64,000 bases of DNA. It comes from Oscillospiraceae bacterium (GTDB lineage Bacteria; Bacillota; Clostridia; Oscillospirales; Acutalibacteraceae). The notes beneath the pieces are model-generated. The model ran no database searches. It was not told the origin of the DNA and was given only the letters and a program-made list of their open reading frames with translations. The DNA lies in NCBI GenBank assembly GCA_015065975.1, contig SVPG01000005.1, positions 30,104 through 94,103 on the forward strand, in the 5' to 3' direction. The translations under genes were made by a program, and so were the position numbers. How positions within the stretch are numbered: position 1 is the first letter of the stretch; each line of letters starts with the position of its first letter. Below, piece after piece: positions 18,103 through 25,290 of this stretch.

Positions 18103-18160
18103 GCCGCCTGTCTGACAGGCGGCTTTTTGCATTGAATTTTTCAAAAAGAATTGTTATGAT
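18103..18160 (+). repeat. Terminator-promoter junction (divergent relative of the module)
   Basis: Hairpin AGCCGCCTGT/ACAGGCGGCT at 18103-18125 with TTTTT, followed 7 nt later by TTGAAT (18132-18137), 17-nt spacer and TATGAT (18155-18160). The layout equals that of the modules at 13875, 14674 and 21156 but the hairpin sequence differs. Confidence 0.7.
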
Positions 18161-18191
18161 AGAATAAATAACGCTTGCCTAAAGGAGTTTT

Positions 18192-19013
18192 ATGATGAAG
18201 AAATATTTTCTGCCGATTGTTATGCTGGCAATATTTGAAACGGTTGCTGTTGCATTGTGGCTGACAAAGGATAATCTGTTTTATCTGCTGAATTTCAGCT
18301 ATATCGGAATTTCCATAGCATTGGGACTTTTCCTTTTTATAAAAAAATACAAACACGCAAGACGGGTAACTCAGCTTCTGGTCGGTATGTATATGCTGAT
18401 CTATCTTGGGCTGATGTGCAATGAAAACATGCAGATCGAGGGATTCTGGTATTACCTGTTCACAGGCGTGTTTGAAGCGGCCACGATCCATTATGCGGTT
18501 GCAAAGATATTCGGACCGCTGATTTTCGGAAGAGGCTGGTGCGGTTACGCCTGCTGGACGGCAATGATACTGGACTTCCTTCCGTATAAGGTGCCCGAAA
18601 AGCCGCGCCGGAAAATCGGGTGGATCAGATATATTGTTTTTGTCCTGTCGCTTGTTCTTGTGGCGGCGCTCTTCCTTGCCCACGTGGGGAATATAGAAAG
18701 AATTATGTTCTGGGCGTTCATTATTGGAAACATACTCTATTACGCTGTCGGAATCGTGCTTGCGTTCGTTTTCAAGGATAACAGGGCTTTCTGCAAATAC
18801 ATATGCCCGATTACCGTGTTCCTGAAACCGATGAGCTATTTTTCTTTGCTGAGAATAAAGTGTGACACAAGCAAGTGTGTTTCCTGCGGTAAGTGCAGGC
18901 GCGTGTGCCCGATGGACGTTGACGTAACCGACAATTCAAGAAAAAGAGAAAACGGCACGGAATGTATCCTTTGCTTTGAATGTGTGAAGAATTGTCCCAA
19001 AGATGCCCTGTAA
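18192..19013 (+). CDS. Membrane 4Fe-4S protein (NapH/MauN-like)
   Basis: A 273-residue protein with about five to six transmembrane helices. It has the NapH-type motifs GRGWCGYACW and FCKYICPI, then two ferredoxin clusters at the C terminus, CVSCGKCRRVCPMD and CILCFECVKNCPK. Such proteins pass electrons between the membrane and soluble redox partners. No partner oxidoreductase is adjacent here, so its circuit is unknown. A second protein of the same family is encoded at 42780-43511. AAAGGAG precedes the start. Confidence 0.85.
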   Translation: MMKKYFLPIVMLAIFETVAVALWLTKDNLFYLLNFSYIGISIALGLFLFIKKYKHARRVTQLLVGMYMLIYLGLMCNENMQIEGFWYYLFTGVFEAATIHYAVAKIFGPLIFGRGWCGYACWTAMILDFLPYKVPEKPRRKIGWIRYIVFVLSLVLVAALFLAHVGNIERIMFWAFIIGNILYYAVGIVLAFVFKDNRAFCKYICPITVFLKPMSYFSLLRIKCDTSKCVSCGKCRRVCPMDVDVTDNSRKRENGTECILCFECVKNCPKDAL

Positions 19014-19138
19014 TCGGGCACTGCAACCGAATTTAACCGAATTGTCAAAGGGTGTTGACACATTGTATGCGGCGGTTGGTGGTCTTTTTGGCGGATAAAT
19101 AATAAAATTTTCTCATCAGATAACAGGAGGAATCATTG

Positions 19139-20065
19139 ATGAAGAAAAGTATTATTTGCCGTTTGAGCCCCTTTAACAACAGCACGGATATGTCCGCGGT
19201 GCAGTACGTAATAAAAAAGCTGATCGCATTTATGCTGGTGTATTTTCTTTCGGGTGTTATCGGCGAAGCGGTCATTATCGGGATATTATACGGTATGGGA
19301 TATGACCCTTTGAACGGCGTAATGCCGACAGGTCAGTTCGCCGAACTGCTGTTTTATTACGGTTTTATAATCTATTCACTCGTAACATTTGCATATTGCA
19401 GATTCATTGAAAAAAGAAATATTAAGTCGCTCGGCTTCACGAAAAATGCCGCGGGTTATTTTGCAGGTGCGCTGGTTGCTGTAATTGCGCTGTTTATAAT
19501 AACAGGCATCTGCTGTTTTTCGGGTTCAATAGAGGTTTTGGGATTTAGTAAAAACATTGAAATAAAAAGTCTTGTTTTATGGGCGCTCGCGTTTATGATT
19601 CAGGGAGCGGCGGAAGAAATTATGTGCAGAGGATTTCTGCTCGGATCACTGATGAAAAAAACATCTGTACCGGCGGCGGTCATTGTCAGCTCAACGGCCT
19701 TTGCGCTGCCGCATCTGCCGAGTCTGATGGAATCGGAGCCGTTGTATGCAATAGTCGGAATAATAAATCTGTATCTGGTCTCGGCTGTTCTTTCACTGCT
19801 TGTTCTGCGTCGCGGTGACCTGTGGATTGCCTGCGGACTGCACAGCGCGTGGAACTTTGTTTTATACTGCGTCATGGGTCTGTCACTGAGCGGAAGCGAA
19901 AGCACATCGGAGGGCGTGATTCTTTTCGGCGTGAAAGAAGAAAGTATATTAAACGGTGCGCAATACGGAATCGAAGCGAGCGTAATCACAACAGCAGTGC
20001 TGGAAATATTGCTGTTTGCCATTGTAAAAATCAGGAAAGGCAGTGTTTGTGAAAATGGAGTTTAA
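19139..20065 (+). CDS. CPBP-family (CAAX-like) intramembrane glutamic protease
   Basis: A 308-residue polytopic protein of the CPBP (Abi/Rce1-like) family. Catalytic motif 1 is AAEEIMCRGFLLG (E159, E160, R164), motif 2 the His in FALPHLPS, and motif 3 HSAWNF near the C terminus. The family cleaves membrane proteins or modifies prenylated or bacteriocin-type substrates. ATG 19139 follows CAGGAGG. Its 3' end overlaps the next gene, a membrane-anchored HTH regulator, by 17 nt, which suggests translational coupling. Confidence 0.85.
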   Translation: MKKSIICRLSPFNNSTDMSAVQYVIKKLIAFMLVYFLSGVIGEAVIIGILYGMGYDPLNGVMPTGQFAELLFYYGFIIYSLVTFAYCRFIEKRNIKSLGFTKNAAGYFAGALVAVIALFIITGICCFSGSIEVLGFSKNIEIKSLVLWALAFMIQGAAEEIMCRGFLLGSLMKKTSVPAAVIVSSTAFALPHLPSLMESEPLYAIVGIINLYLVSAVLSLLVLRRGDLWIACGLHSAWNFVLYCVMGLSLSGSESTSEGVILFGVKEESILNGAQYGIEASVITTAVLEILLFAIVKIRKGSVCENGV

Positions 20066-20444
20066 CAATAAACTGTATCAGCTCAGAAAACAAAAGGGGC
20101 TTTCTCAGGAAGAGCTTGCAAATCGTATGAACGTTTCCAGACAGACAATTTCAAAATGGGAAGTGGGCGATTCGACACCCGATATGGAAAAGCTGATTGC
20201 GCTCAGTGACCTGTTTGAGATTTCTCTCGATGAGCTTGTGCTGGATAAAGCGCCCGCAAACACAACGGAATGCCCTGCAAAGTCGGAGATAATAAATGAA
20301 CTGAAAGAGAAATTGCTGACAAGTGACAATAAGAAAAAGGCAAAACAGGGTCTGAAAATTGCCGCGATTGTTTTTGGAATACTCCTTTTGATCGATTTTA
20401 TTTCAATGATTGTATATTTTTGCCTGTGCGGTGCGCCGCAGTAA
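20049..20444 (+). CDS. Small XRE-family regulator with one C-terminal membrane helix
   Basis: A 131-residue protein: helix-turn-helix (about 6-62, LSQEELANRMNVSRQTISKWE), a charged linker, and one transmembrane helix (about 102-126) ending in a short tail. I chose GTG 20049 because AGGAAAGG lies 8 nt upstream; ATG 20055 is an alternative 6 nt later. It overlaps the CPBP protease gene. A DNA-binding domain tethered by one helix next to an intramembrane protease is the layout expected for regulated proteolytic release, though this is inference. Confidence 0.75.
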   Translation: MKMEFNNKLYQLRKQKGLSQEELANRMNVSRQTISKWEVGDSTPDMEKLIALSDLFEISLDELVLDKAPANTTECPAKSEIINELKEKLLTSDNKKKAKQGLKIAAIVFGILLLIDFISMIVYFCLCGAPQ

Positions 20445-20453
20445 AAAACTTGA

Positions 20454-20512
20454 TTTTACGCCATGTAAAACACTTTTGACAGGCAAAAAACAGCCGATGT
20501 AAAACGCTTTTG
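20454..20512. promoter_or_regulatory. Candidate operator repeats between two XRE genes
   Basis: Two 16-bp direct repeats, ATGTAAAACACTTTTG (20463-20478) and ATGTAAAACGCTTTTG (20497-20512), differ at one base and start 34 nt apart. The first overlaps a small dyad, TTTTAC (20454-20459) and GTAAAA (20465-20470). The spacing of about three helical turns and the position upstream of an XRE gene fit binding sites for one of the neighbouring regulators. Confidence 0.5.
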
Positions 20513-20565
20513 GTGGTAAAAAATCTTTTTTTTGATTAAAGTGTGAGGCGAAGGAGATGACGAAG

Positions 20566-21150
20566 ATGGAAATTTCAAAACAGATTAAAAAATATCGGGC
20601 GCAGGAAAATCTGTCTCAGGAGGAACTGGCTGAAAAAATTTTTGTTTCAAGACAGACCATATCCAACTGGGAAAATGACAAAAACTATCCCGATATCAAA
20701 AGTCTGCTGCTGATGAGCGAAGTCTTCGGAGTATCTCTTGATAATTTAATCAAAGGAGATATAGAAAAAATGAAGAAAGAAATCGATGCACAGGAGTTTG
20801 TAAAATTTCAAAAGGACAGCACTGTTTTTGGCATACTGTTTGTCGCTCTGATCGTACTTGCCGTACCGCTTGCGAAGCTTTTTGGGTGGGTTGGTCTGGG
20901 ACTGTATCTGTGCCTGTTCGCTGTCGCAATGTATTTTGCCGTCAGAATTGAAAAGTACAAGAAGAAGTATGATATTCAGACCTATAAGGAAATATCTGCA
21001 TTTTTAGACGGCAAAAGTCTTGACGAAATCGAAAAGGCAAGAGAAGAAGGAAAAAGACCCTATCAGAAGCTTCTCCTTGCGGTAGGTTCGGCGGCACTGG
21101 TTGTTATAGTTGCGCTTGTTATAACCGCTGTTGTAAATTGGCTCTCATAA
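20566..21150 (+). CDS. XRE-family regulator with membrane helices
   Basis: A 194-residue protein: helix-turn-helix (about 4-60, LSQEELAEKIFVSRQTISNWE), a linker, then two adjacent transmembrane helices (about 88-104, 108-125) and a third near the C terminus (about 170-192). ATG 20566 lies 9 nt after AAGGAG; the in-frame ATG at 20557 touches the ribosome site and is unlikely. It is the third membrane-anchored XRE protein within 4 kb. Target genes and signal are unknown. Confidence 0.78.
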   Translation: MEISKQIKKYRAQENLSQEELAEKIFVSRQTISNWENDKNYPDIKSLLLMSEVFGVSLDNLIKGDIEKMKKEIDAQEFVKFQKDSTVFGILFVALIVLAVPLAKLFGWVGLGLYLCLFAVAMYFAVRIEKYKKKYDIQTYKEISAFLDGKSLDEIEKAREEGKRPYQKLLLAVGSAALVVIVALVITAVVNWLS

Positions 21151-21155
21151 TAATT

Positions 21156-21223
21156 AAAAAAGCCGCATCTCTTTTCAGAGAGCGGCTTTTGTTGTTGAAA
21201 TCGACGCGGATAGTTGGTATGAT
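21156..21223 (+). repeat. Terminator-promoter module, copy 3
   Basis: Hairpin as in copies 1 and 2, then TTGTTG and TTGAAA at 21195-21200, 17-nt spacer and TATGAT at 21218-21223. It closes the XRE gene and starts the DUF4241 operon. Confidence 0.85.
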
Positions 21224-21292
21224 AGAATAAATCAAAAGCAGTGGAATTTAAAATGAAAATAGTATGACCTTAAGTTTTGAGGAGCTGATATT

Positions 21293-22312
21293 ATGTTTTT
21301 GGAAAAGGTGTTTGAAAAGAACATCGATTTTATAAACCGAACGGAACTTTCGCCCGATTACGCAGAAAGGTGCTTTGAAAAAAGCGAAACAAGAGATCAC
21401 CTTGTAATCGGAAAGGTGAGCCTGCCCACAGGAAGAATAAGGCTTGGCGACCCTTTTTCGTACATGTGCAGCGGCGAATATTCGCCCGAGCTTGCCCGCA
21501 CGGTAAAGCCGGGTGAGTACCCTGTTGAGATAGCTATTTCAAAAACTTTAGCGGCGGGGCTGAGAATAGCCGCCGTAAGAGTTGTTATAAGCGAAAAGAG
21601 CGCCGTTCGCTATGAGCTTGCCGAATCCACACACGAGACAGCCGTCTTTCACTGTTCCGACGGCGATCTGTCGGGATTTCCCGTCGATGCGGGAATGATG
21701 GCGATTATGGACAGCGCCGTTATGGAAGAATATGTCAGATTTTGCGAAAACAGAAATAAGAGTATTTATTCCGATTATTTTGAAAGCCTGTTTGCCCAAA
21801 GCTATGAGAAACTGCCCGAATATCAGCGCAAGGGCGGCGATTTTATCGAGTGGACGGTGCCCGATACCGAATTGAGCACAGTTATGATGGCATCGGGCTT
21901 CGGCGACGGAATCTATCAGAGCTTCTGGGGAATTGACGAAGAAGGCGGAATATGCAGTCTTTTCGTAGCGCTTGTCGATTGCGATATGGCGGAAGAAATG
22001 GACAGGGAATACCGCGCGATATGGGACGGTCCCGAATACTGCGTAATTACAAACAATATCGCTCAGGGCAGACCGATAGGCTATATGCGCCGCGATGAAC
22101 CTTCGGAGAATTTTGCCGACAGCGGCTGGATGTTCTACGGTGTGGACGAGGACGAAGAATATTGGGACAACGCCGATAATTTCGGAATCTTTTCCATACA
22201 TACCCTCGCCGAAAAGGCACCCGAGATAGTGCCTCTGATAAAATCGCCTGTGGGTGCGGCATATTTCCGCGATGAAAGCGGCAGGCTGGTACCCGATGAT
22301 GCACAGGAGTGA
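21293..22312 (+). CDS. DUF4241-DUF2185 two-domain protein, immunity-like
   Basis: A 339-residue soluble protein without signal peptide. Residues about 1-225 resemble DUF4241 (PTGRIRLGDP, GEYPVEIAI, MMASGFGDGIYQSFWG, ISLF-like core). Residues about 245-335 resemble DUF2185 (CVITNNIAQGRPIGYMRRD, DSGWMFYGVDEDEEYW, LIKSPVGAAYFRD). Both families occur among immunity proteins of contact-dependent toxin systems; having both in one chain is notable. No toxin gene is visible nearby. The next gene starts just after its stop. Confidence 0.7.
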   Translation: MFLEKVFEKNIDFINRTELSPDYAERCFEKSETRDHLVIGKVSLPTGRIRLGDPFSYMCSGEYSPELARTVKPGEYPVEIAISKTLAAGLRIAAVRVVISEKSAVRYELAESTHETAVFHCSDGDLSGFPVDAGMMAIMDSAVMEEYVRFCENRNKSIYSDYFESLFAQSYEKLPEYQRKGGDFIEWTVPDTELSTVMMASGFGDGIYQSFWGIDEEGGICSLFVALVDCDMAEEMDREYRAIWDGPEYCVITNNIAQGRPIGYMRRDEPSENFADSGWMFYGVDEDEEYWDNADNFGIFSIHTLAEKAPEIVPLIKSPVGAAYFRDESGRLVPDDAQE

Positions 22313-22320
22313 TTTTTGAA

Positions 22321-22776
22321 ATGGATATATCGTCGGTTTTTAAAGAAAATAAAATAAGCTTTCAGGAAGTTGATAATGCAGGTTCAGCAATTGATTTTGC
22401 TGTCCCATTGCAAGTAGAGAGATATCTTGAATGTATGGGTAAGACCATTGCGCTCAACAGAACAGAACACGGCAGTGCATACACCACTTTGTTTTCTGTT
22501 TATGATATATCTGCCGAGCAATATGAGATGTGTCTTGAACGTGGATTGCTTATCATAGGCTTTGGTCTGAACGGGGATTTGCTCACAGTGAATTTGAAAA
22601 ACAGCAGAGTCGGGTATGTTTTTCATGATGATATATCGGAAGAAAATTATGAAACGATAGATGATATCTACATAGAACTTCCTATGGATTTAAAGCAGTT
22701 TATTAAGATGGCAGTATCCGGAGGTGACTATCCTTTTGACGGTCATATGGCAAAAGAGTATAATGGAATTTATTAA
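22321..22776 (+). CDS. Hypothetical protein, possible immunity gene
   Basis: A 151-residue acidic soluble protein starting MDISSVFKENKISFQ. No motif is recognised with confidence; length, acidity and position after a DUF4241-DUF2185 gene suggest another immunity-type protein, which is a guess. AGGAG at the end of the previous gene serves as its ribosome site. The next gene starts 13 nt after its stop. Confidence 0.55.
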   Translation: MDISSVFKENKISFQEVDNAGSAIDFAVPLQVERYLECMGKTIALNRTEHGSAYTTLFSVYDISAEQYEMCLERGLLIIGFGLNGDLLTVNLKNSRVGYVFHDDISEENYETIDDIYIELPMDLKQFIKMAVSGGDYPFDGHMAKEYNGIY

Positions 22777-22789
22777 GGAGGAATGACTG

Positions 22790-23155
22790 ATGAGAAAAGA
22801 GATACTTTCAGAATACTTTGCCGCGTGGATAAATAACGATATTGACGTTGTCCGAAAGACCTTTGCCGAAAACATAATCTATACCGAATGCTACGGTCCG
22901 CAGTATCGCGGCATATCGCAGGTTTTGCAGTGGTTTGAGGAGTGGAACAGGCACGGACGTGTCCTCAGATGGGACATCAAACGTGTTTTCGAAATCGGAA
23001 ACACGATAATTGCCGAGTGGTATTTTGAATGTGAATATGAAGGCAATGTCGACGGTTTTGACGGAGTTACCATTGCCGATTTTGACGGCGAGCGGATAGT
23101 AAATCTGAGCGAGTTTCAGTCAAAGCCCGAGCATTATTATCCATACGGAGAATAA
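22790..23155 (+). CDS. NTF2/SnoaL-like domain protein
   Basis: A 121-residue protein with the alpha-beta cone pattern of the NTF2-like/SnoaL superfamily: helix REILSEYFAAWINNDID, then FAENIIYTECYG and the later strands VFEIGNTIIAEWYFECEY and VTIADFDGERIVNLSEF. Members are enzymes or ligand binders in detoxification and polyketide routes; no specific activity can be assigned. AAGGAGG precedes the ATG. It is followed after 14 nt by a cysteine hydrolase gene. Confidence 0.72.
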   Translation: MRKEILSEYFAAWINNDIDVVRKTFAENIIYTECYGPQYRGISQVLQWFEEWNRHGRVLRWDIKRVFEIGNTIIAEWYFECEYEGNVDGFDGVTIADFDGERIVNLSEFQSKPEHYYPYGE

Positions 23156-23169
23156 TATGAGGTGAGAAT

Positions 23170-23703
23170 ATGGTTTTATTGGTGGTTGATGCGCAGAAGC
23201 TGATAACTGTCCCCGAGCTGTATCGCTTCGATGAGTTTGAAAGCAATGTAAAACTGCTCATCGGCGAGGCGAGGAAAAACGGTGTCGAAGTGGTGTATAT
23301 CCGCCACGATGACGGCAAGGGCAAGCCTCTGACAAAAGGCACCGACGGGTTTGAGATATATGAAGGCTTTGCGCCGCAGGGCGATGAGCGTATATTCGAC
23401 AAGACGGTGAACAGTCCGTTCAGAGACTCCGGGCTTGCCGAGTATCTCGAAAGCATCGGAGAAACGGAGCTTATCGTGACGGGGCTGCAGACCGATTACT
23501 GCATAGATGCAACGGTCAAATGCGGCTTTGAACGTGGCTTTCATATGATAGTTCCGTCGTATGCGAACACCACATTCGATAATCGCTTCATGTCAGCCGG
23601 GGACAGCTACGAATATTACAATGAATTTATGTGGAAGAACCGATACGCCGAGTGCGTGTCGGTTGAGGAAACCGTCGGACGTATGTCAAAGAAGGGTAAA
23701 TGA
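23170..23703 (+). CDS. Isochorismatase-like cysteine hydrolase
   Basis: A 177-residue cytosolic hydrolase of the isochorismatase superfamily. The triad is visible as D8 in LLVVDAQK, a Lys near 84 in FDKTVNSPF, and the nucleophile Cys in GLQTDYCIDATV near 117. Relatives act on nicotinamide, N-carbamoyl compounds or isochorismate; the substrate here is unknown. It overlaps the next lipoprotein gene by 4 nt, so the two are translationally coupled. Confidence 0.85.
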   Translation: MVLLVVDAQKLITVPELYRFDEFESNVKLLIGEARKNGVEVVYIRHDDGKGKPLTKGTDGFEIYEGFAPQGDERIFDKTVNSPFRDSGLAEYLESIGETELIVTGLQTDYCIDATVKCGFERGFHMIVPSYANTTFDNRFMSAGDSYEYYNEFMWKNRYAECVSVEETVGRMSKKGK

Positions 23704-23993
23704 TGAAAAAAATACTTGCAGTCCTTTTGCTTGTTTTCTGCCTTGTCGGGTGCGGAGGGTCGGTGACGGACAAGCCGAGCATCAGCGGCACGGTCGTGGA
23801 GGTATATGAAAACAGTATCCTGATAGACAGCGACGGCTCGCCCTATTATGTATCGCTCAGCGCCGAAAATCCCGATAATATCGAGCGTCCGATCTCTGTC
23901 GGCGATGAGGTGACGGTATACTTCGACGGCAATGTCGCCGAAAGCTATCCGATGCAGATACATAAGGTATATGCGATCACAGTGAATGAGTAA
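23700..23993 (+). CDS. Small lipoprotein (DUF3221-like)
   Basis: A 97-residue protein with a type II signal peptide and lipobox LVGC (Cys near residue 18). The mature domain is a small beta fold: SGTVVEVYENSILIDSDG, then YYVSL and ISVGDEVTVYFDG. That pattern fits DUF3221/OB-like lipoproteins common in Firmicutes. It is the last gene of the operon starting at 21293. Function unknown. Confidence 0.68.
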   Translation: MMKKILAVLLLVFCLVGCGGSVTDKPSISGTVVEVYENSILIDSDGSPYYVSLSAENPDNIERPISVGDEVTVYFDGNVAESYPMQIHKVYAITVNE

Positions 23994-24050
23994 AACGTTA
24001 ATCATTTTACGCCAAAATTATATTTTTTAATGTTTTTCGTTAAAAAATAG

Positions 24051-24079
24051 TTGACAAACGTATTTTGCTGTGCTATTAT
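24051..24079 (+). promoter_or_regulatory. Promoter of the DUF2975-HTH operon
   Basis: Consensus TTGACA at 24051-24056, a 17-nt spacer and TATTAT at 24074-24079, 33 nt before the start at 24112. Confidence 0.75.
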
Positions 24080-24111
24080 TATGCCAACAACTTGATTGGA
24101 GGCATTAAAAA

Positions 24112-24705
24112 ATGAACAAAATGCAGAAAACAGCAAAGGCTCTTGACACTTTATGCAAGGTACTCTTCTGGCTCGTCATAGCAGGCAGCGTACTGGTCGC
24201 TGCGGTCGCTGTGATTCTCGCCTTTATGGGCGACGAAGTGATGGCAGAAGCATCTTCGCTCACCCTCGGCTCGGCAACATTCGATCTTGCTGAAGGCTAC
24301 AGACCTGATGTAAAGTACGCTTCGGGACTTGTTTTTTCCATGATTCCCATTGTGGTGCTCGGTGTGGCAACAGTCATTATCGGTCTGAACATAATCCGCG
24401 GCATACTCGCACCGATGAAGGAGGGCGTTCCCTTTGACGGCACAATGAGCAAAAGAATCAGAAAGCTCGGCTGGTTCAGCCTTATCAGCGGCGGTGTGTG
24501 GAGCATCATCTCCATAATCCTTGAAGCTTTGACGCTGGTAGTCTATGACGTTGAAAAGATATTTATCGGCGACGCTATCACAGGCATAGAGGTCGAGTCG
24601 GATATCAGTCTTGATTTCATCATAGTCTCAGCGGTTATCTTCCTGCTGTCCTATGTTTTCCGTTACGGCGAAGAGCTCCAGCAGCAGGCCGACGAGACCC
24701 TTTAA
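24112..24705 (+). CDS. DUF2975 membrane protein
   Basis: A 197-residue protein with four predicted transmembrane helices (about 14-39, 72-96, 119-145, 168-186) and a loop carrying GVPFDGTMSKRIRKLGWF between helices 2 and 3, typical of DUF2975. This family is regularly encoded beside a small YozG-like HTH protein, as here (12-nt gap). Role unknown; a membrane sensor paired with its regulator is plausible. TTGGAGG precedes the ATG. Confidence 0.82.
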   Translation: MNKMQKTAKALDTLCKVLFWLVIAGSVLVAAVAVILAFMGDEVMAEASSLTLGSATFDLAEGYRPDVKYASGLVFSMIPIVVLGVATVIIGLNIIRGILAPMKEGVPFDGTMSKRIRKLGWFSLISGGVWSIISIILEALTLVVYDVEKIFIGDAITGIEVESDISLDFIIVSAVIFLLSYVFRYGEELQQQADETL

Positions 24706-24717
24706 GAGGAGACAGAT

Positions 24718-24933
24718 ATGGCTATTATATTGAGACTTGACCGAATGATGGCAGACAGAAAGATATCGCTCAACGAGCTTTCCGAGAAGGTGGGCGTTGC
24801 AAACGTCAATCTCTCGAAAATAAAGACAGGCAAGGTCAGCGCAATACGCTTCACCACGCTCGACGCAATATGCGATGTGCTCGATTGCCAGCCGGGTGAT
24901 ATACTCGAATTTCGGCGCGAAGAAAAGGAATAA
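24718..24933 (+). CDS. Small HTH regulator (YozG-like)
   Basis: A 71-residue Cro/CI-type helix-turn-helix protein (LDRMMADRKISLNELSEKV, then NLSKIKTGKVSAIRFTTLDAIC and LDCQPGDILEF). It consists of the DNA-binding domain only, which is normal for the YozG family. It forms a two-gene operon with the DUF2975 protein and is followed directly by a terminator. Confidence 0.85.
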   Translation: MAIILRLDRMMADRKISLNELSEKVGVANVNLSKIKTGKVSAIRFTTLDAICDVLDCQPGDILEFRREEKE

Positions 24934-24937
24934 AGAG

Positions 24938-24970
24938 AAAAGCTCTCACCGTATCGGTGAGAGCTTTTTT
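24938..24970. terminator. Bidirectional terminator
   Basis: GCTCTCACCG and CGGTGAGAGC pair around a 3-nt loop with A-rich and T-rich flanks. It serves the HTH operon and, on the other strand, the BspA-like gene. A near copy lies at 62931-62962. Confidence 0.8.
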
Positions 24971-24981
24971 GATGTTTCATA

Positions 24982-25290
24982 TCACTCTGCCGGAACTGCT
25001 GCAGGTGCAGTTGTGGGTGCTGTGGTGGGCACAGTTGTCGGAGCAGTCGTCGGAGCGGTGGTCGGAGCGGTGGTGGGTGCGGTTGTAGGAGCAGTCGTCG
25101 GAGCGGTGGTCTGCACCGTTGTCGGTACCGTGGTGGGCGCCGTTGTGGGGACCGTCGTTGCCGCAGTGGAAGGTGCTGTTGTGGTTGTGGGTGCTGTTGT
25201 TGCGGCTGCGGTGGTCGGTGCGGCGGTTGCTGCCGTGGCGGTTGCCTTTGTTGTGGGAGCAGCGGTTGTTGTGACGGCTGCTGTTGTGGT
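24982..25290 (-). repeat. Low-complexity Pro/Thr-coding tandem repeat
   Basis: The 3' end of the BspA-like gene is a tandem array of short units coding for PTTA, PTTV and TTA. On the plus strand it reads as runs of GTGGTCGGAGC-type units. Repeat-number change by slippage would alter tail length without breaking the frame when units are multiples of three. Confidence 0.7.
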
